A stretch of 64,000 bases of DNA from Erigeron canadensis (GCF_010389155.1 NC_057762.1:32486055-32550054); one strand, 5' to 3'; positions 36,247-49,089 are shown, counted from the first letter of the stretch. Numbers and translations: made by a program. The notes: generated by a model from the letters alone, not told the origin.

Positions 36247-37518
36247 CTACTCACGAAACACGCCCTAAAGCTTTGGATACAATATCAAGACATAGCTCTA
36301 CTCTTGCTAGGTGCAAACACAAGAGGAATTTTAAATGCAAGGCTTATTTTGTACGGTAGCATTTTTTTTGGGTTAATCAGTAGCATAGGAAACCATCTAT
36401 GTAAAATGAACATGATATTTATGATTTATCACATTTTGTACATATTACACTTTTCTCTTTTTTTTTTAAGAACAAAATAAATATATTATGTAAAAATCCT
36501 ACTAGCAAAATACTAGAGGTCAAGATACAAAAGTACAAATCTAGTATACAAGAAAAAAAAACTACCTATAAACTACTAAAAATTACAATCAAACTAACCA
36601 CGAGCTTTTAAATGGCTTTATACACATAACTAACATATTGAAAGAGTATTTGACAACCCCTTTGTAACCACGCCACTGGTAAGGTCGTATATCCAATGTC
36701 CATAGCAAAGCGTGAGGATAAATATAGCTAAAGGTATATACATTAACTTGTAGCTATATAAATAAAATACAATTCTTCATTCTTTTCATATACCTATACC
36801 TATTTATGTTAATATTGTTATTGTTTTTGCGGTTTCATGTATGTTATAATTTTTAAGCTTCACAACATTTATGAGTTTTTACGACATAAATGGATTTTTT
36901 TAAGTTTCCTAACATAACTAGTCATGTTAGAAAAATCTTGACATTTGGATTAAAATAAAAAGTTAAGATGCAATAATCATTTTTAAATCTTAATCGTTGA
37001 TTTAGTTGATTTTAGTTCAATAGGTAAGATGTTAATTTCTAACTTAGAACCATCAAGTTGGGATTCACTCCCTCTTACAACCACAAACATTTAATCCTAT
37101 AATAATTACTATTAAACAACCAACTTTACTTTTATCTTGATGAGCAAACATCATCACTCACAATTAAATTAAAAGTTTAGCTTATTGAACAATTATAGCC
37201 AAATCAATGGTTTTAAAAAAATATTATGGTTTATAAAGAAATATTGTTAAAAGGTAGCTTATATTGTTAACTTGGTTGATTAATACAAAAAATTCGTAAC
37301 CTTTTTTTTATATACATCATTACTAAATTTCCATGTGTGTCAAATACACTAGTTATTTAACTTTGATTAAAAGTGAAATATAAACTTGATTAAAAAATAT
37401 ATATTAATTACATTTTAAACAAATTTTGTCATTAGATATTTTAATGTTAATTAAAGTTAATTATAAGTGCAACCCGAGTTATTGATAAGTTTTTCATGAT
37501 CAATATTGTTTTCAAAAT
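36247..37518. other. Intergenic, AT-rich, no gene seen
   Basis: Long AT-rich stretch with scattered short ORFs and no recognisable domain or bounded element. Confidence 0.45.
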
Positions 37519-37523
37519 GATAT

Positions 37524-39802
37524 TGTAACAATTGTGATTCTTGACTCTTTGACTATGTGTATATTTGATTAAGTATTAGTTAATCAATATATGTTCTAGT
37601 GCAATATGAGGTCCAATTGGGTGCAATGTGTTCATATGGGTCAACTTATTGTTCGATTCGAGAGTTATTTACTAGTCGAGGTCATTAGTTGGTGCTAATC
37701 GATTTCATTTAGATAACCTTTGACTTTAACTAGTAAATGAATATGGATCCTATCCATGGGTTGTACCCAACCCATGACCCATCCAAGATAACCCAACCCT
37801 ATCCCCACCTATTCATCTTTTCATCCATTCATTCATTTCTCTTATCATTTCTCTCCCACCTCACTAAATACACTCAAACTCACTCCCTCTCTAATTTAAT
37901 TCACCATCTATGGTTGTTCAAGGCAATTTAATGTAAGAATAATTTACTTCTTCCTCATCTAAACATCATATCAAAAATTTAAAGTTTCAAAGTGCAAGAC
38001 TAAGTTTCAATTAGGTCAAATTCGGATTTGAGCTATTGTAAAGGTTTTGGTAAGTGAAACTCATCTCATAATCATCATTTTATGTTTATTAACTTGTCTC
38101 TAGTTGATTTCTAGTAAATTTGGGTCTCAAATTGAGCCAAGGGTCGAATTAGGGTTTGTAATGGGTTAAAACTAATTTGGAACTAGATTTGATGTTTTGA
38201 AATGAAATCTTGGAATGGGTTGTGTTCATTTGAGTTTGCTTATGTCCAAATGTGTGGATTCAAGCTTGAAATCGAGTCCTAGATCCTCCTTGGTCGACTA
38301 TGGGGTCTAAATGGGTGTTTTGGGGGTGTTTGACTCGTAAATCTAATGCTGGTGCTGATCTGGGTTGACTGCGACGCAGTTTAATGAAGCTGCGAAGCAG
38401 CAGAATTCTCGACATCAAGACTGCGACGCAGTCCACTTGATGCGACGCAGTGGGCCCAGTTTCACCTAGTTGATTCCTAGCTTCCTTTCTAATGTCCTAG
38501 GATCGTCCCGACCTTTCCGGAATGTACTCTTAAGATGTTATTGGTGCCCTGTACATCACAAACGAGTCGTTCAAAGTCGAGCATCATTTTTGGAACCTAA
38601 TTCGAGGCATTAACATAAACTACATAAACATACAACTTTTGTTTGAGGACAAGGCAACCTTGGGAAGGCTTCAACTTCATTCTAAACTATTATATAACCC
38701 CCCTAGTGACCTTGTCGAGTCCCGGAAACCTTTCCAAGTCATGAGACCTAGCTAAGAACCTAGTTAAAGCTTCGTTTTGGCTAATAATGCATATATTGAA
38801 TACGTTCTTAGGTTGTGGGTGCGTGGAGCAAGTTGATCATTTATAATCTCATCTTAACTTGATATTAGCCTCTTTTCCCGAGCAAGGTGAGTTTTCGTAG
38901 CTTTCCCTTACTCTTTTAAGAGTCGGGCTGAAAAGTGTACTTCGTGTGTGATGACATTTGTGATGTACATGTTGTGTGATGGTTTTGTAGACATGCAAAT
39001 ATGTGATTCGTTGTATGGTTACTTGTGTATGTATAATGAGTTTGTTTAGGATAGTTGGGTATATATGAAAGATGATAATGCCTTTGAAAGGTTGGAGATG
39101 TGGTGGGAAGGCTGCGGGTGACCCTATATATAAACATCAAGGGCCTTTCAAAAGTAGTATCATACGAAGTATATACACACGGCGTTTGGTTATGTGTGGA
39201 CAATGATGGTCATGGATGATCAATTTATGTGCAATGAATACGGAGGGGCATGATGACAATACAAACGGGCATTTTAGTGCTTGATGACATTAAACGGGTA
39301 CGATACGTACTTGATGACAATTATGGATGACATGAGAACAATTGAGGGACATTGTGTGCAAGTGTTTGACCATTGGTCACGTTAGATACTTAATTGAAGT
39401 CTAAATTCTTGTTCTTTATGTTTGTTTATGTGATGGGTGGCATTGGTACGTGTTCTTGTTCCTTCATTCCTACGAACTCACTAAACTAGTGTTGACATTG
39501 TTTAGTACACTTTTCAGGTAACCAAGAGAATCCAAGAACTTGATTTCATTGCTAGGAGTTGGACTATGACCATGGATCCGTGATTCATTACCCGTTGATG
39601 GGACCTCGCTTAGGATCATGAGCCATCTTTTGATATTGTTTTGTAAACTCTTGATGGTTGTATGCTCCTTATGCTTTTGTGACATTGAAAACTAATTGTT
39701 GGGTTCACAGAATCCTTTTATATTCATATAGCTTCGTTCTACGATAATTCCATCTTATGTCATGTTTTTCAGTGCACTTCGAGCCTAGCTCGGGGTGTTA
39801 CA
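37524..39802 (+). mobile_element. Solo LTR of a Gypsy-type retrotransposon, 2279 bp
   Basis: Starts TGTAACAATTGTGATTC and ends CTCGGGGTGTTACA, so the termini are TG..CA with the inverted TGTAACA/TGTTACA. The identical 5-bp GATAT flanks it at 37519-37523 and 39803-39807. No gag-pol, primer-binding site or second LTR is present. A pyrimidine-rich segment (37810-37890) and a small direct motif (GACTGCGACGCAGT, 38368-38450) lie inside. Recombination between two LTRs of a full element is the usual origin. The minus-strand ORF 38916-39203 is not a gene. Confidence 0.85.
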
Positions 39803-40018
39803 GATATAGTTAAGAAATTTCAACTTTTAGGTATTCATCAATGAAATATAAATTTTGCTAATAGTGTATATTTACTTCGACTTATCTGTCTGACTACTAA
39901 AAATACTTTGAAAATTTTTAATGTTTTAAATGAGCGAAAAGATTAAAAAAGTTTCCCGATATCTAAATTAAGTATTTAGTGAGATTTTTTTTTTAATGAA
40001 AGGTTACAAAAATGTAAA

Positions 40019-40332
40019 TCTCTATACTAAATAAAAGACAATTGTCTTTCAAAAGTATTTTTAAAAAAATTGTGATGTGGCAAGTCTACATTTTTTTTAA
40101 AAAGGTCTTTATTTTAATATGATGTCACAAATAATTTAAAATATTTTTAATTAAAAATAGCTCACTAAATACTTATTTAAATTTTATGTTATTAAATTTT
40201 TTTATAATTATTATGTTTTGCAATTCATCATCTCCATATCGATTTATAATTAATAACAAAAATTATATGCATATTTTATAGTTCTATAATTTTAATTAAA
40301 CTGTCCGGGTTGAACCCGGGTAAATTCGCTAG
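40019..40332 (+). mobile_element. Short non-autonomous Helitron, 314 bp
   Basis: The 5' end is TCTCTATACTAAATAAAAG, preceded by A. The 3' end is CTAG at 40329-40332, followed by T. A hairpin with arms CCGGGTT (40305-40311) and AACCCGG (40313-40319) lies nine bases before CTAG. TC start, subterminal hairpin, CTAG end and insertion between A and T are the full set of Helitron marks. No coding capacity. Confidence 0.85.
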
Positions 40333-41092
40333 TTCGTGATATAAAATAAAAAAGTGTAAGTTAATTAAATAAAACTTGTCAAATAACAAAAAAGTTAAAT
40401 AAATATACAATTAAGGTTCCTATTGTTACATATAAGAAAAGTTTAATTTGGAGTAATGAAGATATATGATTGGTTAATAAGTGATTGGATTAATTATCTT
40501 TTATTATATAAAAAAGAAGATAAGTTATTATATATATATACTAATTAAAAACTTTCCATGTTAACAGTAATTTACAACTTTTGTAAGCACTAAATATGTA
40601 CAAATTTATTAAGCATGACACTAATTGTTCCACATTTCATACAGGATTAGAGAGGGTGCTAACTAGGGGGTTGATAAATGGTTTGTTTAGGGCCATGAAT
40701 TATTGGGCCTATTAAAATTGCAATATCTTAGCCCATTAGTAAAAAACTTTTTGTTAAATATTAACAGTTATTGTTGTATAGTTATAAAGACAATAAATAT
40801 TTATTTATTTATATATTATTTTTTCTAATAGCATTATTACATACCCATGAAATCGTTTTTGGTTTAGTAGTTGTAATAATCTGTTTAGATGACATTTGAT
40901 TTTTACTTTTTTTTTTTGTATAATGAGTTTTATTTATATTGTATTTCAAGTGTTGAAAAAATATCCAAACAAACTTACCCTGGGCTTTATTTCAAATGCC
41001 CGAGAAACAATGATGAATGACACTATTACGGTGATCGCTAATGGATGAACCATGAATACATGCAGTTCATGGTAATCAAGTAACCCTAATAG

Positions 41093-41454
41093 TCATGGGG
41101 ATAGGGGAAGCCTAAGATTACCACCGGAAAAAAGAGCAGTGTACATACCTACAAAGCCTGGCGGCGCATCGAGAATGGATTCTGACCGACCCGGAACCCT
41201 ATTCTCAGGATCATTAGGACAGCAGAAACAATGGTGGAACCAGGCGACATCATCCTCCGTCATATATGAATACGTGGTACTAATGATACGAAAGTGATTG
41301 CGATCCATAACAATGATGGAGATCGTTTGAGAAAAGCGATGAGTGATAAAAAGGGGAGAGAAAAAGAAAAGGGGGAACAGTTGAAGTAAAAGGAGATATT
41401 GGAGCCGTCAGAAAATAAAAGGGATGTGACGGATGGTTTGAAAAAATGGCGCAC
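41093..41454 (-). pseudogene. Fragment resembling putative gypsy-type transposon protein (Transposase_28)
   Basis: The minus strand encodes MDRNHFRIISTTYSYMTEDD, then PPGFVGMYTALFSGGNLRLP followed by LSP before a stop. The P-G..G.Y...F...NLRLPLS pattern is the start of the plant domain annotated as putative gypsy-type transposon, common in asterid genomes. Only the N-terminal part is present, so it is a remnant. The upstream DNA is interrupted at 41529 by a solo LTR. Confidence 0.45.
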
Positions 41455-41528
41455 AATTAACCCTAACCGTCGATTAAGTCTCTCCTTGGGATACGCGCTT
41501 CCATATTAACCCATCGAAGGGACAGATA

Positions 41529-44500
41529 TGTGACAACCCTCATTTTCCGACTAAGACAACGTACTTATATTTATCTAGGTATCTATCCCTAGAGGTTCGT
41601 TAGGGAAATTGACCTTCTAGACATTTAGGCAAATTGACAATTGCCCTCTAGTACGGTGAAATGCCTTAGAAATGCCATAAACAATAACTAAAATCATTCG
41701 AGATAATCTCAAGCAATAAACTAGTTTTAAGTGAACTTCATAAAATACCTTTGAACAAAAATTTTTATTGTTAATCAATTAAATTATATAAACAATAATG
41801 TAAGACTCACAAGTTGAGATAACAATCAAAATCCCTATAAATTGTCCAACAAATTAAACACCAAACCAAATTTAAGTAAATATGGCCATGAAAATAAAAA
41901 TTTCTATCTCGAAAATATTTGTAAGTTATATGTACATAAAGTGCTTAAATAATGAGTAAGTATATATATGCTTAAAAATAAATACAAGTTTACAACTAAT
42001 AACTTATGTAACCAACTAAAAATACAAGAATATATCCATACATACATATATACATGACATATACATACACTTATATATCTCTAACCAAAACAACTAATTA
42101 CCTACATTTAACTAACATAACACTTACAAAATAAATACCCACTTAACCTATACTTACACTACAATATATACACTACTTTTATACAAAAAAAAAGAAGAGA
42201 AAACCCTTCCCTCTCCCCCTCTTTGGCCGTCCCCCATCACACCCACACACACACATACCATTTGAAATTTTTCATGCTTTCTTTTAGTCTTGGAACTCTC
42301 TTTTTCTCTCTCACTTTCTCCCACTCTTTCACACACATTCAACCACTTTCTCTCCTCAAAAATTCTGCACTTTTCTCTTCTCCTCTTCTTCTCATTTTCG
42401 GTTCATACAACAAACTATAGAGCTCAAAAATCTTAAGTAAATCAACTATAATAATAAGGGTTCATGCTAGATCATTCAAGGGTGTGTTAAAGCAAGCTAA
42501 GGAGTCCATTTTGGGGTCATATGGTCGTGGGTTTGGCTGTCCAAAACAGCCTCCATTTTGAGTTCATCAAGGGTATAACTTATCATCTTTTTGTTTAATC
42601 TATCTTATTTTTGTATATACTAAAAGTTCTTTATCAAAAACCATATTTTTCTTTGATTCTCCTCTTGAAAACACACTTAATGAGGGCATGTTGATAGAAT
42701 CTTTCCTTTCATGTCATTGCATGTCAAGATCTAGAGGAAAAATTCAAAGATTCAACTCAAATAAGACCCAAAAGTGATGGTTCATGAGAAAGCTTGCAAA
42801 TTTGTTGATAGATCTCTACAAAATCGATTTTTGTTGATAAGGATGAAGATTATTTTCTGTGATTTTTCATAAATAAACTTATTTTTATGTTGTATGAAAG
42901 ATTTGTCAAGAGATTTGTTCATAAAATGATTAGATGGTCACATGCAATCACATTTTTGGATGATATTTGCAAGAACTAAGTTTATTGATTTTGTTGGGTA
43001 AAAGTTCAAGTATGAATGATGTGTGTTGATCTTAAAATTAGTTGAAATCTGCATATTTGATGTTAAGGAACATAAAATAAAGTACTAATCCTGTTAGTGG
43101 TAATTTAGAGGCTAAAGCAAGCAACAAACACTATTGGTGAGTTGATATAATCAAGAAGAATTCTGATAGAAATAATCTTTTCACTTGGTACGGATAAACT
43201 GAGCATTTCTAGACATTTTCAAACAAAACTTTCAAAATAAAAGTTGTAGATAAATGAGTTAAGTTTAATCTCCAATTGGAATTACTCAAAAATACTGAAC
43301 CAAACAAAAGATATGATTTTTCTACTCAAACTGGTCAAAACTGTAATTTGTCTGAATATTTTATGAACTTTAACAATTTTTATCTCCTAATCCATAAGGT
43401 TCCAGGAGATCATACTTGGTGGAAAGTAATTTCAATGTGTCGTGAACTTAAAATAAAATCATGGGATTTTTCTAACAATCAGAACATCAAGAACTTTTAT
43501 AAAACTTCTGATGTCGCAAGCAGTGCCTATTCGGGATAGTTTGTGTTTGGATAATTTTTAAGGACACCAAACATCATCTAAAAATTCACCAAAAATTTAC
43601 AAAAATACTAGATACATATAAGTCACTTTGTAAAAATCATGAAGGTCCAAATAATTCGTCTTGACCCCAAAATAGTAGATAACATTTCTTAAAAATGAAG
43701 TATAAAACAGAAAATTTGTAAGTAATCTTATAAATGGCATAATGGGCTATGTAAGGAACTAAGAACCATAATGGGCTAACCCGGCCCAAATAATGAACCC
43801 ATATGGAACACAAATCAGTAGGCCCACTTGGCCCAACAAGCCTTACAGCCCAATAACCACTATGATCCATTATGCACCTAACCCAAATAAGGTAAAGCCC
43901 AATAACTAATGTAAGCCCAAAACATTTAAAATTCCATGACACCTAAGGCCCAATTGATAATGGCCCATAACACTTAAACGAATTTCATGAGATAAGTGTA
44001 ATCAAAATAAAACAAAGATAATTAAGTGAGATTGACGTAAGTAATTATGTTAACCAAGATATATATTGATATCACAAATGTTAATTCACGCTAAAATCGG
44101 TTACACAACAAATGATGGATAAGGATAACATAACTTAATAAGATATTTCTACATGATGACCTAAGGTGCCAAGTGAAACCACAAATGAAGCCAAGTTACC
44201 AAAAATCTAACAACTTATAACTACGCATGTCATTAAAGTAACCTTTTACACCATCAATCGCTACAACCAAAACAATGCGAATGTTGGCAATATATTTGGA
44301 TTCCACAGTTGATAGCAACATAATGAAAGTGGCATTTCTAAGTGATGGCTTAAGATAGGAACTTACGTGTATTAGTCCTATCGTAGGGATAGTCTTGGCT
44401 TTCAAATGTGATTGAGAAACGTGACGGATGTATGATGGAGCGATTGATGGGAAGTACCCATTATGGATAAGTGAATATAATATGCGGTATATCAAGGTGA

Positions 44501-45764
44501 GTCATAGCCCCCTTTCAAACTCTTTTATGTGTTTTACTTTCGGGGTGAAAAGCATGATAAATGAAACTACTTTCTATATATGCAATGTTTCTTGAAAGAG
44601 AGTTTGTTATATGAAATGATTCTTGATATATGAGTATGAAATGATAATAAAGGATTTATGTGATGAGCTTGAGTTCTGTCAAACCGCGGCGTTCGGTACA
44701 CTACTCTTTACTCCGAAAGTGGAGGCCTGTAGTTAGTTAGTTGCGCAACTAGGTTTCGTCCGCCCACCCAAAGCGTACCGTTGGAAGGTTGGTTGCCTTC
44801 GTGACAACCTCCACTTCTAGTCTGGCCCCCGGGTGTTCTAACTACCTAAAGATAATCGGGCGTCTCCATGGCACGACCCATTATCATTATTGTCATTATT
44901 ATTACGGCACTTGATTGACAGCTTGTGCTATGAATTGAATTATTGGATTGTAATCGGACTTGAATAAAATGGTAGTAGTAGTGGCTCAAGCATTTACTCA
45001 TCTAAGAAAATGAAATTAGACCCTTGTGGTCATATGACAAGGATTTATTTACTTTGGTTAAAATTGAGTTGAACAAACGATTATCAAAGGAGGAATTGGA
45101 AATATACATTGAAATTGGTGATATTGAAATGATTTTGGTAATCGAATGATTTTGGTATGATATACGATTAATCGATTTATATACTTTTTCTCTCATGATG
45201 ATTTGACAAATGAGAACCTGAAATTTTACTATAGATTCTCCAAGTCTTGATATGACATTATGGTATTTGGAAACTTGATAACATGATATGAAAATTTTGT
45301 CGATCATATGGTTTGGATATTTCGAAATGTAATAGTAATCAGTTTTTCTAAGTATTAAAATGGTGATGTACCAAGATTTATATAGAAACCTATGCACTCA
45401 CCAACTACGTTTTCGTAGTTGACACTTTTTCTTCATGCTTTTCAGGGAATAAGCTTAAGCATTGAGGATTTATATGCTTCATGAATATTTGCATTGCCCT
45501 TTGGAGTCAAAGATCAAACCTTGTGATAGGCAATGGAATCCGCCTTGATCATTGTAGTACACTACTTCATGTGTTTGTTATTTGTTTCGTGAACTTAATA
45601 TTCAAGTACGGTGGACGCATTGTACTTGGAAATTGATTCACATGCTTGTACAACTGTAAATTTTTTTATCAAATGAAACTATGGTGAATGTTATTTATAA
45701 TCCTTTGTTTTGGATACTCGACTTTCTGTACATCTCATTGTTCCGCCTTAGTTGGGGTGTTACA
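41529..45764 (+). mobile_element. Large solo LTR-like element, 4236 bp
   Basis: Starts TGTGACAACCCTCATTTTCC and ends TTAGTTGGGGTGTTACA; TG..CA ends with inverted TGTGACAACCC/GGGTGTTACA. Identical 5-bp AGATA flanks it (41524-41528, 45765-45769). No gag-pol is visible and no internal copy of the first bases was found, so it is best read as one very long LTR; a non-autonomous LARD-like unit is the alternative. A CT-rich stretch (42210-42360) preceded by AT-rich DNA resembles the leader part of plant Gypsy LTRs. The ending closely resembles that of the solo LTR at 39802, so the two may be related lineages. Confidence 0.8.
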
Positions 45765-45769
45765 AGATA

Positions 45770-46502
45770 CGCGGGAGAGTAAAATGATGTATTTACCCCT
45801 AAAATAATGCTTCGGAGAGGTGACCACATTATCAGCAGATTCGGAGGTCTTCATCGATATCCTAAAAATAGCATCTCCCATCAGACTGAGGGGCTTGATG
45901 ATATACCCATACGGAGCTTTAGCTCCGTACCCGAAGCAGAATACGAAGCCACCTTCGTACATGTAAAAACACTTATACCTATAACGGAGCTCAACCTCCG
46001 ATCAATATGATTACCCTGGAGCCCCAAAGGTAACAAATACCTAGCTCCGAGGAGATATAGGAGGGAGATCGGATAAAGATCTTTTCCACGATTATCTTAT
46101 TAAACATATATTGAAACTCCGATATACTCAGACACGACTTGGTAACAAGATTACCACAAATCTCCTCAAGAAGGAAACAAGATATTTACAAAGGAGGAAT
46201 AGATTTACCGTAATTCTCTTACCCTCCTCTCCAAACTATCTACCCTCTATATAAATAAAGGAAGAGCCTCACGGCAGGATATAAACAACACGCAATAATC
46301 AAAAAATCCTCACTCATAGTTTATTCCATCTCTGAATAAACCCTAAACAATCCCTTAAACCCTAAGTCGAACAAATCGATTTAGACAAACAACAAGGCGT
46401 AAAGTGGCCTCTCGGACCCTCTGACCGTAAGGGAATCGCCAGAAAACACCACCAACCCTACTCACACCTCCGGTTGAGTCATAGCGCGATTATTTGATCA
46501 AA
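45770..46502 (+). mobile_element. Possible LTR fragment of another retrotransposon
   Basis: Contains ACCCTCTATATAAATAAAGG near 46240 (TATA box), then AATAAACCCTAAACAATCCC and a U5-like end TTATTTGATCAAACA at about 46502. Repeated CTCCG/CGGAG motifs (45895-46060) are typical of plant LTR U3 regions. The left boundary is lost at the solo-LTR insertion. No coding sequence. Weakly supported. Confidence 0.35.
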
Positions 46503-46849
46503 CATATGGTTTCATGTTTTTCTTCAATTTCAGATATGAAAAAATGAATCTAGAGGTATAGACGGAAAATGAAGAAATAAAAGCTAGTTGGATGTAGTTG
46601 CATATATTTACAAACTGATTTAGATTTAGAATGTATATTTTTTTTATGTTATAAAATTTCATTTGTAATCTTGTATTCTAATGATTATTATTAGAAAAAA
46701 TTTCTAAAGATTATCTATGTTGATTTAATCTAAATTTTAAGTATAATTACTTATTTGATTCTATTTTTTATTTTGTTATTTTTTAATAATTATTTGACCA
46801 TGGTTTAGGAATAGAATAAATGATAGTTTTTATTAATTAAATAAAATAT

Positions 46850-47142
46850 TCATTCCTAAATTTGTGGGAAATATACTCGTAACATTAAAGAATTTTGCTT
46901 CAAATTTCCTACAAAAAAGATTGTAGTTAAATCGTTGCCATTAGACTTTTCTAGCAATTATTGGAAAGTTGATAATCACAATTTTCCGACGAACTTTTTC
47001 GTAGGAAAATAAAAAATTTGTCGGAAAGTTTTGTCGGAAATTGTTTCCGAGGAGTGTTTTTCGTCGGAAATGAGTCGGTGATACCTTTTTCCTACAAATT
47101 TCTTACGAATTTCGTCGTCGCTAATACTCAGTTTTCTAGTAG
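46850..47142 (-). repeat. Transposon end with repeated TCCGACGA motifs
   Basis: Read on the minus strand it begins CGCTACTAGAAAACTGAG and contains many copies of TTCCGACGA and TTTCCGACAAA. Starts of CACTAC..GAAAA type with such subterminal repeats are usual for plant CACTA-derived elements; the first base pair here is changed (CGCTA). The second terminus was not found. Confidence 0.45.
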
Positions 47143-47960
47143 CGATCGGTGGTGGCTGCGACGCTGATTCATAAATGTATGCTAAGTCCATAGCCGATAT
47201 ATACGTTGTCAGATCATACTGGAGGCGATGATGGACTTCTTCATCATGTAACTCCCGCAACACACATTCCGGTTATAAACTATAGGGGCAGGTGGATCCA
47301 TAAGACGAACTGGTGATATCCCCCCCCCCCCCGGGGTCGTCTTTTATGATCATGTTGTGCAATATACAACATGTGGCAACGATTTTCCCAATCTTCTACT
47401 TTGTCGTGGACCGGTAAGGACGCTCCAAAATCTTCCATTTCCCCTTGAGAACACCAAAAGCCCGCTCAACATCCTTTTATTCCCCTGACCGTCGTATCGC
47501 TCTTGAAAGTACTCGAACCTAGCTTCGATATCACCAACTATTTTGAAAAACAACATTTAGCTCATGCAAAAACGATGACGGAAAAATGGCTCGTCGAACT
47601 TTGAGTTTTGAACAAAATAGTCACGCATTAGTGTTTCGTGAGCTTCGGTCCGGTTTCGATCGATGTACCTACAGGTGTCGGTAGAGCTTCTGGTGTCTTC
47701 AAACACGTCTAACACCCTTTGGAATAACTCAAAAGTACTCCCCGTTTATGAGAAGGTTAGAGTATGTGGTACACAATATGAGGACGAGGAGAAAAATGAA
47801 TCCATTTTGTAATAAAAGTGAGGTATTTATGTTGAAGGTTTTAAATCAAAAGTATGTGTAAAATTATGTATATGTTTTAATTGTTTGTAGTTGTGAGTTT
47901 AAAAACTATGGTGTGTATATATAGAAAATAAAAGAGGAGAATTTTTTTTATTATTATTCA
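47143..47960 (-). pseudogene. Internally deleted PIF/Harbinger transposase relic
   Basis: On the minus strand from about 47700: DRNRTEAHETLMRDYFVQNS, then KFDEPFFRHRFCMS, a stop, and MLFFKIVGDIEARFEYFQER, the usual N-terminal part of plant Harbinger transposases. It then jumps to DVERAFGVLKGKWKILERPY and, after a shift, KIVATCCILHNMII, the C-terminal part. The DDE-containing middle (normally some 150 residues) is missing. Upstream (47960-48010) an AACGGTCGGATAACG segment and (TATA)n resemble the leader of such elements. Several stops and frame changes show it is dead. The poly-C run at 47322-47334 lies near the C-terminal end. Confidence 0.75.
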
Positions 47961-48229
47961 AACGGTCGGATAACGACTATATATATATACCCCCACGGTC
48001 ACTTTTGACCACAAAAAGCTCCGACCTGTCGCATGGCTTCAACCCGTTTAATTCAACCAGCCAGCCAGCCATTCATGTCGGCGGCGGTGTTTTTGGGCAA
48101 ACTGGCCTAACCAGTTGTCAACCCTTCACGACTCAACCAGGCCTTATACCATTTTTATTATGATTGTTTTTATGTATAATTAAGTTAACTTCAATCCGGT
48201 AATTGATATTTTCAAATTTATTATTATTA

Positions 48230-49068
48230 CTAGTGTTCAAACCCGTCCAATGGACGGTATTGGACGGGTAGTCTCAAAATATATTAATATCCATAAAAAA
48301 CAGTTGTTTGATAAGAAAGAAAAAGAGATGCACAACTTAGACGATTTTAAATTTTACACAGTAGAGTATGATTCGAGTAACCATCAATATAACTAATGTC
48401 ACAACTTAATCAATACGAAAGCAAAAAATATATATATATATATGAAAAATAACTCCATATAAATATTGATTTCAATTTACCTTTTTTTTTCAACCTTAGT
48501 TAAATAAAAAAATCCGCAGTTTGTTATATCTAAACTTATTACAAACACAACCAACAATTTTAGAAAAAACGATTTAGATTAAGCTTAACAAAACAGAAAC
48601 AAAAAGTGTATAAAAGAATTAAATTCCTTAAAAACAACTTAATTAATACGAAAGCTAAGTTAACTATTTTTAAATTAGGTGAATTTGTAAATTGATGATG
48701 GAAAACCAAAAACTGTAAATTAATTATTTTTAAGTGTAAATTGGTGATGGAAAACCAAAAAGTATAATTAATTATTTTTAAATTGAGTTTAAGTGTAAAT
48801 TGTTGATGGACAATCAAAAAGTGTAAGTTAATTATTTTTAAATTGGGTTAAAGTGTAAATTGGTGATAGAAAACCAAAAAGTGTAAATCAACTATTTTAG
48901 ATTGGGGTGAAAGTATAAATTGGTGATAGGAAAACCAAAAAGTGTAAATTAATTTAGATTAATATTTAAAAAAAATAGAGGATTAATAAAGAGAATGTAT
49001 TAGGATAAATGAGGGGGATTAAGGGTGCCAAGTGTACCCCCAACCCCCTCTTTTAGTTATATTATAGA
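48230..49068 (-). mobile_element. Non-autonomous Helitron with internal minisatellite, 839 bp
   Basis: On the minus strand it begins TCTATAATATAACTAAAAGA, preceded by A, and ends with CTAG at 48230-48233, followed by T. A hairpin (CCGTCCATTGGACGG) lies shortly before the CTAG. About 48655-48955 is an array of about five imperfect units of roughly 60 bp built on GTAAATTGGTGATGGAAAAC and CAAAAAGTGTAAATTAATTA. No transposase. The minus ORF 48560-48817 is a product of the array. Confidence 0.85.
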
Positions 49069-49089
49069 TAATTTTTATTTTTTTTACAA

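Noticed and set aside
38916..39203. His/Thr-rich 95-codon minus ORF
   Set aside because: Lies wholly inside a solo LTR bounded by a target duplication; no homology recognised.
37524..45764. One full LTR retrotransposon using the two LTR units as its ends
   Set aside because: Each unit has its own different 5-bp duplication (GATAT and AGATA), the starts differ in sequence and length, and no gag-pol lies between.
45735..46010. Overlapping ORFs on both strands
   Set aside because: They lie across the solo-LTR junction and an LTR-like segment; no known domain.
48655..48955. CRISPR-like regular repeats
   Set aside because: Contiguous imperfect tandem units without unique spacers, inside a Helitron in a plant genome.
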